A stretch of DNA of 64,000 nucleotides from NCBI RefSeq assembly GCF_050113715.1, contig NZ_JBNJQR010000002.1, positions 642,408-706,407 on the forward strand. Direction: 5' to 3'. Source of the stretch: Brevibacillus_H ginsengisoli. Lineage in GTDB: Bacteria > Bacillota > Bacilli > Brevibacillales > Brevibacillaceae. The notes below the pieces were generated by a model. The model worked only from the letters and a program-made list of their open reading frames with translations, searched no databases and had not been told where the DNA came from. Position numbers and translations under genes: made by a program. Shown piece after piece: positions 1 to 8,443 of this stretch (the first letter of the stretch is position 1; each line of letters begins with the position of its first letter).

Positions 1-544
1 GAAGCACTTGCAGCGTCAACTGGGAATTACGTTTATTTTTGTCACGCATGATCAGGAAGAGGCATTGACGATGTCTGATCGGATCGCCGTGATGAATCAG
101 GGCTTTTTGGAACAGGTAGGAACTCCAGACGAAATCTATGATCAGCCGCACACTACGTTCGTGGCCGAATTTATTGGCGAAATGAACTTTTTACCAGGTA
201 CGATTGAGTCTGTCGAAGCCACTTCTTATCACATCAACTGCAATAGCACTTCCTTGCGTTCAGCCAAACAAAGAGCCTTTACCATCGGAGACTCTGTTAC
301 GGTAGCTATTCGTCCGGAGCGAACCACTCTCTCCACGGAACCGCTCGCTGATGCGGATAACCATCTCGCCGTCCGTCTGATCGAGCGCATTTACTGTGGG
401 CTGATGACCAAAACCATCCTGCAGACCCAATCAGGTCACTCCATTACCACACACGAGAAAACAGACCGAATTGTTCAAGCGAATCCCTCCGATCAATTGT
501 TCATCAACTGGAACGCCTCACATTCGGTGGTGTTGCAGCCATGA
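1..544 (+). CDS. potA: Polyamine ABC transporter ATPase PotA, C-terminal part
   Basis: This is the 3' part (about 180 residues) of the cytoplasmic ATPase that powers spermidine/putrescine import. The window edge removes the Walker A and signature motifs; the reading frame is open from base 2. What remains shows the switch-histidine region (FVTHDQEEALTMSDR) and the usual sequence after it (IAVMNQG, then GTPDEIYDQP), then a TOBE-type substrate-sensing domain over the last 100 or so residues. The stop codon overlaps the ATG of potB (ATGA), so the two are translationally coupled. It is followed by two permeases and a binding protein in the standard potABCD order. The truncation comes from the window, not from mutation. 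Confidence 0.93.
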   Translation, partial: KHLQRQLGITFIFVTHDQEEALTMSDRIAVMNQGFLEQVGTPDEIYDQPHTTFVAEFIGEMNFLPGTIESVEATSYHINCNSTSLRSAKQRAFTIGDSVTVAIRPERTTLSTEPLADADNHLAVRLIERIYCGLMTKTILQTQSGHSITTHEKTDRIVQANPSDQLFINWNASHSVVLQP

Positions 545-1428
545 AACCGCCTGATACACTTCCTTCCACCAAGCGGATTCGTCGAGATTTTGGGGTCTAT
601 TGGACAGTATCGCCTGTGGTCATCTGGATGGTCGTGCTTTTCCTGATTCCTCTCGCATTCGTGTTTCTGGTCAGCTTTTTTACCCGGAGCACCTTTGGCG
701 GGATCATTTATACGTTTACCGTGGAGAATTATACCCGCTTCGTCGACCCGCTTTATTTACGAATCTTCTGGATATCCTGCTTAATCGCTCTGGTCACGAC
801 ACTCCTCTGTCTGATTGTTGGCTATCCATTCGCTTACATCATCGCCAAATCACCGGAGCGCATGCGCAATATCCTGTTAATGCTGGTCATTGTTCCATTT
901 TGGACGAACTCGCTGATTCGGACGTACGCCTGGATTGTCCTCTTGCGAACGGAAGGTGTCATCAACACGTTCTTGCTAAACTTGGGACTGATACGGCAGC
1001 CTCTTGAGCTTATGTATAACGAATTTGCTGTATTGATCGGGCTTGTTTACACCATGCTACCGTTTATGATTCTCCCGCTCTATGCCTCTATCGAAAAACT
1101 GGAACGTACCCACCTGGAAGCGGCAGCGGATCTAGGCGCCAAGCCTTGGCAAACCTTTCTCAAAGTATCACTGCCCCTTACTACACCCGGGATCGTAGCA
1201 GGCTCTCTACTTGTATTCATCCCATCGCTTGGCTTATTCTTCATTCCTGATCTAATGGGGGGAAGCAAGACGGTTCTCATTGGCAATCTCATCAAGAATC
1301 AATTCCTGACGGCCCGGGATTGGCCCTTTGGCTCCGCTACTTCGATCATCTTGATGGGTGTGACTATGCTGTTTATTCTATTGTATCTTCGTTTCTCAGG
1401 GGATAGAGCCGGAAAGGAGCTGGTCTAG
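541..1428 (+). CDS. potB: Polyamine ABC transporter permease PotB
   Basis: Membrane permease (295 aa) of the spermidine/putrescine importer, pairing with PotC to form the channel. About six hydrophobic segments are visible. A cytoplasmic EAA loop (EAAADLGAKPWQTFLKV then LPLTTPG) near residue 195 docks the PotA ATPase. The N-terminus is short and polar before the first membrane segment, as usual for PotB. The start ATG overlaps the potA stop by 4 bases, and the stop directly abuts the potC start. Length is normal for the family. Confidence 0.95.
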   Translation: MKPPDTLPSTKRIRRDFGVYWTVSPVVIWMVVLFLIPLAFVFLVSFFTRSTFGGIIYTFTVENYTRFVDPLYLRIFWISCLIALVTTLLCLIVGYPFAYIIAKSPERMRNILLMLVIVPFWTNSLIRTYAWIVLLRTEGVINTFLLNLGLIRQPLELMYNEFAVLIGLVYTMLPFMILPLYASIEKLERTHLEAAADLGAKPWQTFLKVSLPLTTPGIVAGSLLVFIPSLGLFFIPDLMGGSKTVLIGNLIKNQFLTARDWPFGSATSIILMGVTMLFILLYLRFSGDRAGKELV

Positions 1429-2208
1429 TTGAATCTCTCCTTCGGCAAAAAGACAGCGGCACTCTATGCTTCGCTTATCTATTTGTTTCTCTATGTTCCC
1501 ATCGCTATTCTCATGATCTACTCGTTCAATCAGTCGAAGCTGAATGCGGTTTGGACGGGGTTTACACTGGATTGGTATGTAAAGCTCATGCATAACCAAG
1601 AGGTACTCGAAGCGATGTACACAAGCCTAATGGTCGCTCTGATCAGCACGATCGCCTCGACGATGATTGGAACCTTGGCTGCTGTGGGGATGTACCGCTA
1701 TCATTTTCGGGGGAAGACAGCATTGGACGCTTTGCTGTACCTTCCGATCGTTATCCCCGAGATTGTCATGGGAATCTCGCTGCTCATCCTGTTTACACAA
1801 TTGCATGTTTCACTTGGTCTGTTTACGTTAATCGCAGCCCATATCACGTTCTCCGTCCCCTTTGTTGTGGTGGTCGTCAAGGCACGACTGGAGGGATTTG
1901 ATCGAAGCATGGAGGAAGCCGCAATGGATTTAGGCGCTACCCCTTGGCAAACCTTTCTCAAAGTGACGCTTCCTATCATTGCTCCTGGAGTCGTGGCCAG
2001 CGCGCTCTTGGCCTTTACGCTTTCCATTGATGATGTGATTATCAGCTTTTTCGTTGCGGGGCCTGGAAGCGCGACACTACCGTTAAAGATATTTTCCATG
2101 GTCAAATTTGGGGTAACTCCTGAAATTAATGCCCTCTCGACTCTGATGCTGCTCGTTACCCTGTTCATAGTCGTCATCGCCGAACGTATGCGGTTGAAAA
2201 GCAAGTAA
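1429..2208 (+). CDS. potC: Polyamine ABC transporter permease PotC
   Basis: Second membrane permease (259 aa) of the polyamine importer. It has six predicted membrane segments and an EAA loop (EAAMDLGATPWQTFLKV) nearly identical in its core to the one in PotB, which suggests that the two permeases bind the ATPase in the same way. The start is TTG, placed immediately after the potB stop; the ribosome binding site (GGAAAGGAG) lies inside the end of potB. No in-frame ATG fits better. Confidence 0.94.
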   Translation: MNLSFGKKTAALYASLIYLFLYVPIAILMIYSFNQSKLNAVWTGFTLDWYVKLMHNQEVLEAMYTSLMVALISTIASTMIGTLAAVGMYRYHFRGKTALDALLYLPIVIPEIVMGISLLILFTQLHVSLGLFTLIAAHITFSVPFVVVVVKARLEGFDRSMEEAAMDLGATPWQTFLKVTLPIIAPGVVASALLAFTLSIDDVIISFFVAGPGSATLPLKIFSMVKFGVTPEINALSTLMLLVTLFIVVIAERMRLKSK

Positions 2209-2229
2209 CGAACTAAAGGAGGTTTTCAT

Positions 2230-3327
2230 ATGAATCCCAAGTGGCGCAAGGTAGCTTCTCTCTTAAGTATCACCGCACTCTCCAGTTCTCTTCTGTTGGC
2301 TGGCTGCAGCTCGCAGCCGTCTTCTACACCCGGAACAGATGCGCAGACAGGCTCTGGACTCGACAAGGAATTGAATGTCTTCAACTGGTCCGAGTACCTT
2401 CCAGATTCCGTCATCCAGAAGTTTGAGCAAAAATACGGCGTCAAAGTGAATTACAGCACCTTCTCGTCGAATGAAGAAATGCTCGCCAAGGTCTCGGCCG
2501 GCGGCGGCATCTATGATCTGACTGTTGCCAGTGATTACATCGTTCAGCCGATGGTACAGCAAGGCTTGATCGAGCCGCTTGATTTGAACAACGTGCCGAA
2601 CTTCAAGAACTTGTCTTCTGATTTCATCAACAAGGAATTTGACCCTGGAAATAAATACTGCATCCCGTACATGGGAAATACACAATCGCTTGGCATTAAT
2701 CCGGATAAGGTAAAAGTAGAAATCAACAGCTATGAGGATTTATGGAAGCCTGAATTGAAGGGACAGATCGTGCTTTTGGATGACCAGCGTTTCGTTCTCG
2801 GAATGGTGTTGAAGACACTAGGTTACTCCGGCAATGACACGGATCCTGCCCATCTGGAAGAAGCCAAACAAAAAATGCTAAAACTGATGCCCAATGTCAA
2901 AGCGTTCGACAGTGATAGTCCCAAAACCCTCTTGATTAACGGTGAAGTCTCGATCGCTCTCTCTTGGGGTCCTGAAATCGCTTTGGCTCAACGGGAAAAA
3001 CCACAGATCAAAACCATTCTACCCAAAGAAGGATTATTGATCGCTTTCGACAACTTTGTCATTCCCAAGGGCGCCAAGCATAAAAAGACTGCCGAAGCCT
3101 TCATCAACTTCCTGCTTGAACCAGAAATCAGCGCGGAAATCTCCAAAACCTTCCCGTACATTAACCCGAACTCTGAAGCGCGCAAACTGATCGACAAAGC
3201 GACTTTGGACAATATCGCCATTTATCCGCCACCAGAAGAAATGAAGCGCACGGAAGGGATCAAGGACATTGGCGATTCCGTGAAGCTTTACGACCGCATC
3301 TGGTCCGAGGTAAAAAGCTCCCAGTAA
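2230..3327 (+). CDS. potD: Spermidine/putrescine-binding lipoprotein PotD
   Basis: Extracellular substrate-binding protein (365 aa) that delivers polyamines to PotBC. It has a lipoprotein signal peptide with lipobox LLLAGC; the lipidated Cys is residue 26, followed by a Ser/Thr-rich linker. The mature part begins with the family hallmark LNVFNWSEYLPDSVIQKFE and continues with FSSNEEMLAKV and YDLTVASDYIV, typical of PotD/PotF. The start ATG follows a consensus AAAGGAGG at good spacing. It is the last gene of the operon, closed by a terminator. PotD and PotF cannot be told apart from sequence alone, so the preferred polyamine is not certain. Confidence 0.94.
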   Translation: MNPKWRKVASLLSITALSSSLLLAGCSSQPSSTPGTDAQTGSGLDKELNVFNWSEYLPDSVIQKFEQKYGVKVNYSTFSSNEEMLAKVSAGGGIYDLTVASDYIVQPMVQQGLIEPLDLNNVPNFKNLSSDFINKEFDPGNKYCIPYMGNTQSLGINPDKVKVEINSYEDLWKPELKGQIVLLDDQRFVLGMVLKTLGYSGNDTDPAHLEEAKQKMLKLMPNVKAFDSDSPKTLLINGEVSIALSWGPEIALAQREKPQIKTILPKEGLLIAFDNFVIPKGAKHKKTAEAFINFLLEPEISAEISKTFPYINPNSEARKLIDKATLDNIAIYPPPEEMKRTEGIKDIGDSVKLYDRIWSEVKSSQ

Positions 3328-3334
3328 ATCATAA

Positions 3335-3419
3335 AACCACTTGAATCATTCCTTTCTCCATTCTCTTGACGTTTCACTTACTTCAAGAAGAATGAAAGGA
3401 GGCTCAAGTGGTTTTTTTC
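3335..3419 (+). terminator. Rho-independent terminator of the pot operon
   Basis: AACCACTTGA pairs with TCAAGTGGTT at the base of a long hairpin, with a second partly paired segment inside, followed by seven T residues. It lies 7 bases after the potD stop. From here to 3587 I see no gene. Confidence 0.85.
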
Positions 3420-3587
3420 ATCTCAAGTTTCACATAAATTACAGCTAACTATCATTTACCAATTCATGATCATAGAGTATTCTTGTTCATAGCTCATCCT
3501 CAAAAGATTTGAACACCGAAGATTACAAGGATTTCGAAAGGTTTAACAAGTTTTACGCAATGCTTTTGTTGTAAAGGAGAGAAAGTC

Positions 3588-4835
3588 GTGAAAATCGTAA
3601 AAATTGCCTTACTAGCCCTGTTTTTCTGTTTGAGTAGCGTATCGGGATATTCGATGCCAATTGCACACGCTTCAACTAACAGTGCAACTATCCTGCTTGA
3701 CGGATACCCCCTTACCTTCCCCACACCGCCCGTCATCATTAACGGTTATACGATGGTTCCCTTTCGAGCCATCTCTGAAGCGATGGGAGTAAGTGTTCAG
3801 TGGGTTCCAGAAACTGAAACGATACTCGCTCACAAAACAACCGCGAATGGTGAAATAAATGTCCAACTTCAGCTTGGCAATCCGTCAATCACAGTCAACG
3901 GTCAGATATCCAGTCTGCCTGTCGCACCAGTGGAAAAGAACGGACACACCTTAATTCCCTTAAGCTTCTTCAGTAAGCAGTTTGGCGCTAGCGTCAGCTG
4001 GAATGCCCAGACCAGAACCGTATCCATTACCTCACCGAGGGAGCATCTCTATACAACGGCATTTTACGCCATCTCATCTTTTGGACAGAAGCAACTGATC
4101 CACTCTTTTGATTCTGTCGCTTTCGGCTGGAGTCGGATTGATGGCAATGGAAATGTGACGCTTGCGGGAAAAGACTTCTACTGGCCGCAAGCCGCCGGTG
4201 ATATTACGCCTGAATCGATCATCGACGATTCCAAAGCTTCTGGCACTTCACCCTATTTGATGGTTTTTGCCGGAGATGCCAAAGGTGAATTAACGAAACT
4301 GTTGGACAATCAACAACTGCGTGACAAAGCCGTTGATCAAATCCTCTCTATCGCGCGCGATAAGCACTTTGAAGGAATCGTTCTTGATTTTGAAGGGCTC
4401 GGGTTACAGGGTGATCCTAGCAATAGCAAAGCGAAATACAATCAGTTCGTAAGTCAACTCGCCAAAAAAGCTCATGAACAAAACACAAAGCTCACGTTGG
4501 TGCTGCACCCTCTAAATGGGGCTTACCAAGGATATGATTATGCCATTCTCAAGACACTTGCCGATGATCTGATTATCATGGCCTATGGATACGAATCGGA
4601 AAAATCTCCCGAACCGCTCAATAAAGTAAACGAAGCAATTCAACTAGCGCTCAAGCAAGTGCCGAAAGATCAACTGATTCTGGGTATTTCAATGGGCAGT
4701 GAAAATGAACAGAGTATCAACGCCAAAATCGGCTTGGCCAAACGGTATGGATTGAAGGGAATCGCGTTATGGAGACTCGGATTAATTAATCAGGCTACTA
4801 TGGCGCAAATGAACCAGACAATCGAGCTAAAATAA
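3588..4835 (+). CDS. Secreted protein: copper-amine-oxidase-N-like domain plus GH18-like domain
   Basis: A 415 aa exported protein. A signal peptide spans about residues 1-29. Residues 30-145 form a stalk domain of the 'copper amine oxidase N-terminal' type (DGYPLTFPTPPVIING, MVPFRAISEAMG, LIPLSFFSKQFGA), common in Bacillales wall proteins. The rest resembles the glycoside hydrolase family 18 fold of YdhD/YaaH-type spore and wall proteins: the catalytic strand reads GIVLDFEGLG, keeping the acidic D.E pair, and later IIMAYGYE. It may hydrolyse or bind N-acetylglucosamine polymers in the wall or cortex; activity is inferred. Start is GTG after GTAAAGGAGAG. It stands alone with its own terminator. 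Confidence 0.82.
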   Translation: MKIVKIALLALFFCLSSVSGYSMPIAHASTNSATILLDGYPLTFPTPPVIINGYTMVPFRAISEAMGVSVQWVPETETILAHKTTANGEINVQLQLGNPSITVNGQISSLPVAPVEKNGHTLIPLSFFSKQFGASVSWNAQTRTVSITSPREHLYTTAFYAISSFGQKQLIHSFDSVAFGWSRIDGNGNVTLAGKDFYWPQAAGDITPESIIDDSKASGTSPYLMVFAGDAKGELTKLLDNQQLRDKAVDQILSIARDKHFEGIVLDFEGLGLQGDPSNSKAKYNQFVSQLAKKAHEQNTKLTLVLHPLNGAYQGYDYAILKTLADDLIIMAYGYESEKSPEPLNKVNEAIQLALKQVPKDQLILGISMGSENEQSINAKIGLAKRYGLKGIALWRLGLINQATMAQMNQTIELK

Positions 4836-4861
4836 ACGGCTTTTCACAGAGAGCACCTAAT

Positions 4862-4886
4862 AACCGGCCGTGAAGTATGGCCGGTT
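4862..4886. terminator. Hairpin between two convergent genes
   Basis: Perfect 8-bp arms AACCGGCC and GGCCGGTT with a 9-base loop. The T tract is weak on both sides. It sits between the GH18-like gene (+) and the redox protein gene (-), so it may serve both directions. Confidence 0.6.
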
Positions 4887-4935
4887 TCACTTATGAATGG
4901 GATGGTGCTGCATTAAATTGTCTTCATGAGTGTCA

Positions 4936-5388
4936 CTAACTACCATGGGAATGATCTGTTAGGTTCGATAGACTCGAAGTCTTTTGATTGGTTAGATAGT
5001 ACGCTGTTTTTTGGCAAATCTGATCACAGTATGCCTTTTGCTCCGGGGATGGTCTGCCCCCCACTCGTTTGGTAATGGTTGAACAATCGTGCGAACCGAA
5101 TGTTTCCATGAACCATTTTTGGAAATCCGCCGTTTTTTTATCTGCCTGATCCATTGTCCCAAGTACCAGTGTCCCTCCAGCCAACGCCGAGCAGACCTGC
5201 CCACATACTCCCCCCTTCCAAGTAGCAGTCATCTCTACAAGCGTAGGCATATCGGGAATAATTTGGGCATCCATCATAGCCTTGAGAACAGACTGAGCCC
5301 CATTCAAACCTGACTGATGATGCTTTTGGGCTCTTTCTTCAGCCCATTCGGGTAGGGACTTGTCAACTACATCCTGCAATGATCTCAT
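4936..5388 (-). CDS. C_GCAxxG_C_C family putative redox protein
   Basis: A 150 aa cytoplasmic protein. It carries VCGQVCSALAGG (Cys62 and Cys66), Cys102, and a C-terminal Cys121/Cys125 pair. This is the layout of the C_GCAxxG_C_C family of putative redox-active or metal-binding proteins. The first family cysteine, usually in an N-C-A motif before a VL pair, is glycine here (NGAQSVL at residues 29-35). Function is not established for the family. It is monocistronic, with an AT-rich 280-base region upstream holding a 17-base palindrome. Confidence 0.75.
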   Translation of the reverse strand: MRSLQDVVDKSLPEWAEERAQKHHQSGLNGAQSVLKAMMDAQIIPDMPTLVEMTATWKGGVCGQVCSALAGGTLVLGTMDQADKKTADFQKWFMETFGSHDCSTITKRVGGRPSPEQKAYCDQICQKTAYYLTNQKTSSLSNLTDHSHGS

Positions 5389-5561
5389 GCTTCCAACACC
5401 TCATCTGTACAATTTGTTTTATTAGGTTTCTTTCATCCCATTACACCAAGCAAAACAATTTAACTAAATTAGACATAAATAAATATAACTAATTATAACT
5501 AAGTATAATTAAACAACAAACGCTATAGAGCTAATTTTCATCAAAACTTAACAACATTTTG

Positions 5562-5578
5562 TAAGTTCCAGGAACTTA
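5562..5578. promoter_or_regulatory. 17-base palindrome, possible operator
   Basis: TAAGTTCC-A-GGAACTTA is a perfect inverted repeat with 8-bp arms and a single central base, in the AT-rich intergenic region about 175 bases upstream of the redox protein gene. There is no following T tract, so an operator fits better than a terminator. The binding protein is unknown. Nothing else is visible in 5389-5664 apart from A/T-rich short repeats. Confidence 0.35.
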
Positions 5579-5662
5579 TACATGCTAAATCATGGTTTTC
5601 CCTGCTCAAATTCGTTAGACTGATCCTGCTTTGCGACAAGTTGTATGATCATTCAAATTCAT

Positions 5663-5699
5663 ACGAAAAGGACACCGAAATAGGTGTCCCTTTGTTTTC
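5663..5699 (-). terminator. Terminator of patA
   Basis: Hairpin GGACACC-loop-GGTGTCC (5670-5689). On the minus strand it is followed by a T-rich tail. It lies 21 bases past the patA stop. The plus-strand side is also T-rich, so it may act in both directions. Confidence 0.8.
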
Positions 5700-5710
5700 A
5701 TGTACTTCGT

Positions 5711-7075
5711 TTAGACTCTTACTTTCATTTCCTTCGACAATTGAATGATGCCCTCTTCAATACAAGCTAGCACGTAATCCAATTGTTCATAAGAAATGAT
5801 CGCTGGAGGCTCCAGTCGAATGACAGTAGCGTTATTTAATGTTCCTCCAACCAGAATCTTTTTGCCAAATAATTGCTTCGCCAAGGTATACCCTAAATGA
5901 TTGCTGGCGAACTCCATCCCGATTAACAATCCTCTCCCGCGAACTTCGGTCAAAATCTGTGGAAAACGACTTTGGATTTCTCGCAGGTTGGAAAGAATGT
6001 AGTCACCTTTTTCCTTTGCCATTTGGGGAATATTCTCTTCCAAGATCGTATGAATTCCAGCGATTGCGCCAGCGCAGCATAGCGGATTTCCACCAAAGGT
6101 CGAGGAGCCTAGCAAGAACGGGTTCTCCTCCATCTTGCTCCACCACTTACGCTTCGCAACCATGGCGGCAATCGGCATCACTCCACCTCCAAAAGCCTTG
6201 CCCAACGTCATAATATCAGGAACTACATTCCAGTGATCGACGCCAAACAATGTGCCTGTTCTGCCCATTCCCGTCTGCACTTCATCTACAATCAACAAAC
6301 ACTCATATTGATCGCAAATTTGACGAAGGCGAGGCAGATAGTCATCGGGGGGAATATTGACGCCACCCTCCCCTTGAATTGGTTCGACAATAACCCCTGC
6401 GACCGTCTCTCCAGTGCTGATGAGCATTCGAATAGCTTCCTCCACGGCATCCGCATTTCCATAAGGGACATGCTGAAAGCCTGGGACAAGCGGCAGATAC
6501 GGTTCACGGAATAACGCTTTTCCAGACGCGGAGAGAGAACCAAGGGTTTTGCCATGAAAGCCTTTTTCCATTGTAATGAAATATTTCTTTCCAGTAGCGA
6601 GACGAGCCAGTTTGAGCGCCATTTCATTCGCTTCTGTCCCACAGTTGACGAGATAGGAATGCTGCAGATCCCCTGGTGTAATATAGGCGACCAGTTTGGA
6701 CAAATAGCCACGTAGCGGGTCTATCATCTCCTGGCTGTGCAGCGCATACCGTTTGATCTGCGACTCCACCGCTTTCACAACCTTAGGGTGGCGATGCCCC
6801 AGCAGGTAGACCCCATATCCGCCCAAACAATCGATATATTCATCTCCCATGGTATCCCTAAAAACCGCTCCCTCATCTTCCCACTCCACAACCGAGTAAT
6901 CCGTGGAAACCGATTTCCGATGGCTAAGAATCGCTTTGGTCACATAATTGCTGAAGTTATCAACGGAATCATTGACAATTTGCTTTTTCTGTTCGACACT
7001 GAGCGTCTCGCACTCGATGAACCCGAGGATCTCTTTTGCTAATTGCAAGGATTCCTCTCTTGTTTTGCGTTTCAT
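5711..7075 (-). CDS. patA: Putrescine aminotransferase (PLP class III)
   Basis: A 454 aa class III aminotransferase that transfers the amino group of putrescine to 2-oxoglutarate, giving 4-aminobutanal. It follows the PatA/YgjG pattern closely: SVVEW near 61, IDCLGGYGVYLLGHRHP at 81, LHSQEMIDPLR at 112, FHGKTLGSLSASGK at 173, EPIQGEGG at 231, DEVQTGMGRTG with the PLP-binding Asp264, LGKAFGGGVMP with the Schiff-base Lys293, and TLNNATVIRLEPP. The frame stays open to 7171, but I chose the ATG at 7075: it has GGAAGGG upstream, matches family length, and lies about 32 bases after the start predicted from a sigma-54 promoter. It fits the neighbouring polyamine importer. Ornithine aminotransferase is less likely given the LHSQE and GTLNN motifs. 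Confidence 0.9.
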   Translation of the reverse strand: MKRKTREESLQLAKEILGFIECETLSVEQKKQIVNDSVDNFSNYVTKAILSHRKSVSTDYSVVEWEDEGAVFRDTMGDEYIDCLGGYGVYLLGHRHPKVVKAVESQIKRYALHSQEMIDPLRGYLSKLVAYITPGDLQHSYLVNCGTEANEMALKLARLATGKKYFITMEKGFHGKTLGSLSASGKALFREPYLPLVPGFQHVPYGNADAVEEAIRMLISTGETVAGVIVEPIQGEGGVNIPPDDYLPRLRQICDQYECLLIVDEVQTGMGRTGTLFGVDHWNVVPDIMTLGKAFGGGVMPIAAMVAKRKWWSKMEENPFLLGSSTFGGNPLCCAGAIAGIHTILEENIPQMAKEKGDYILSNLREIQSRFPQILTEVRGRGLLIGMEFASNHLGYTLAKQLFGKKILVGGTLNNATVIRLEPPAIISYEQLDYVLACIEEGIIQLSKEMKVRV

Positions 7076-7116
7076 AAGACTCACCCTTCCTTCTCGTTTT
7101 TGACAATAAAATGAAT

Positions 7117-7135
7117 AAGCAAGGATGATGCCAAC
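7117..7135 (-). promoter_or_regulatory. Sigma-54 (SigL) promoter of patA
   Basis: The minus strand reads TTGGCATCATCCTTGCTT: the -24 GG and -12 GC are exactly 10 bases apart, with TTGGCA and TTGC matching the sigma-54 consensus. Predicted transcription start is near 7107, giving a 5' leader of about 32 bases to the ATG at 7075. A sigma-54 promoter needs an enhancer-binding activator; none is encoded in this window. Confidence 0.85.
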
Positions 7136-7450
7136 GAGAAAAATAGGCGTAAACCTGTTACACGCTTCCAAAAGTTCTCAGAAATAAGAATCTCAAGCTA
7201 CCCCAGACCTCATCTATTCTGTTGTCAGGAGCTTGCGTGTAGTAGATCTTAACAGCCTTTACGAGAACCCTTCTATAACAAAAAAAAATGAGAAGAATTT
7301 CTTGCAAATGAGAATAAAAAACACACTAATTATATACTTTTGGGCAAACCAGCAGCCTCTCATTTGCGTTTTAAGCCATTTTGACTATCGAGGTTGTAAA
7401 AGATATAGTTGTGGAAATAGGTAGACATCATTTTTTTAAGGGGGAACAAT
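7136..7450. other. Intergenic region between patA and the frataxin-like gene
   Basis: No gene seen in about 315 bases. It would hold the upstream activating site for the patA sigma-54 promoter and the promoter of the plus-strand gene at 7451; I cannot assign either with confidence. Confidence 0.5.
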
Positions 7451-7822
7451 ATGGAAGTTTTCGCAAAATATTTATCAGGTATCGATAACCCCGACCACCG
7501 CGACCGAACAAAGGAAATTTTAGCGTGGGTTGCTACTGAATTCCCAAATTTGGAACCACAAATCAAGTGGAATACGCCAATGTTTTCCGATCACGGCACA
7601 TTTATCATCGGCTTTTCCATAGCGAAACATCATTTGAGCGTTTCACCCGAAGAAGCAGGCATTGCGCACTTTGCCGATGAAATTGCACAAGCTGGCTACA
7701 CCGCTACCAAAGGCTTGTTTCGAATTCCGTGGAATGAGCCGGTACATTACGGATTGCTTGAGAAAATGATTGAATTTAATATTTTGGAGAAGGTAGACTG
7801 TACAACTTTTTGGCGGAAATAA
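7451..7822 (+). CDS. fra: Frataxin-like iron chaperone Fra (YdhG), DUF1801
   Basis: A 123 aa protein that matches B. subtilis YdhG/Fra over its whole length: PNLEPQIKWNTPMFSDHG, FIIGFSIAKHHLSVSPE, GLFRIPW and the C-terminal KMIEFNILEK then FWRK. Fra is a structural frataxin analogue of the DUF1801 fold that supplies iron for iron-sulfur cluster and haem synthesis in the cytoplasm. The start ATG follows AGGGGGAACAAT. It is monocistronic. The assignment rests on recalled family sequence, not on a search. Confidence 0.85.
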   Translation: MEVFAKYLSGIDNPDHRDRTKEILAWVATEFPNLEPQIKWNTPMFSDHGTFIIGFSIAKHHLSVSPEEAGIAHFADEIAQAGYTATKGLFRIPWNEPVHYGLLEKMIEFNILEKVDCTTFWRK

Positions 7823-7826
7823 AAAA

Positions 7827-7862
7827 AGGCTAACCTTTAGTAAGCCTGTGTAGGCTTCTTAA
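7827..7862 (+). terminator. Probable terminator of fra
   Basis: AAGCCT-GTGT-AGGCTT hairpin with an alternative upstream partner AGGCT, just after the fra stop; the T tract is short. Confidence 0.5.
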
Positions 7863-7924
7863 TGCTTAGCCAAGAACATCATTCTCATACTGATCTGGAA
7901 AATGGACCAATTACAAAGCCTAGT

Positions 7925-8332
7925 TTAGCTTGTGATATAGACTCCTACTGGTGAGAGTGCCACAATCTTCATACTCACACTGCCTAAATTGTGTTCCCGG
8001 TGCCCGAGCATGATCGTATCGTAATGATTCTGATTGGCCTCTTCTATAATCGTGACAGCAGGTGACCCTATTCTGACAATCCCTTCAGCATGAAGACCTT
8101 CCGCTTCGAATTGTGCACATACTTGTTTGATTTCATTCTCAGCTTTAGTAAAGAGCCGAGCCTGCCATTCGGCATAAGAGGGAACTTGTTCAAGAATAGA
8201 TTTATCTGAATCAGGAATAACTGTGATAATGCCAATTTGCAGCTGAGAGATTTGCTTTCCCAGTTCAAGCAATTGGTGGACAGCCGCCTCTGCGCTTTCT
8301 GAGCCATCATATGCTAGCAGTACCTTTTTCAT
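7925..8332 (-). CDS. Universal stress protein, UspA family
   Basis: A 135 aa single-domain UspA protein. The first strand reads KVLLAYDGSESAEAAVHQL, and the C-terminal nucleotide-binding loop is GHREHNLGSVSMKIVALSPVGVYI, close to the ATP-binding G-2x-G-9x-G-S/T pattern but with some deviations. These are cytoplasmic stress-response proteins without a defined reaction. The start ATG lies at a clean spacing upstream. It is monocistronic. Confidence 0.9.
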   Translation of the reverse strand: MKKVLLAYDGSESAEAAVHQLLELGKQISQLQIGIITVIPDSDKSILEQVPSYAEWQARLFTKAENEIKQVCAQFEAEGLHAEGIVRIGSPAVTIIEEANQNHYDTIMLGHREHNLGSVSMKIVALSPVGVYITS

Positions 8333-8443
8333 GATTCAATTCCCCCTCGTACGCCTTCAATTCCTTTTTTTAGTATACCAAATCCTTCATTCAGATTTAT
8401 TTGCAATTGTGTCAATTCTCTCAATCATTGAAGTATGCCGAGA

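Noticed and set aside
1..544. Frameshifted or truncated potA
   Set aside because: The missing N-terminal part is due to the window edge; the frame is intact up to base 2.
7076..7171. Longer patA start at 7171
   Set aside because: The extra 32 residues would lie partly upstream of the sigma-54 start and contain a hydrophobic stretch not found in the family; ATG 7075 has a ribosome site.
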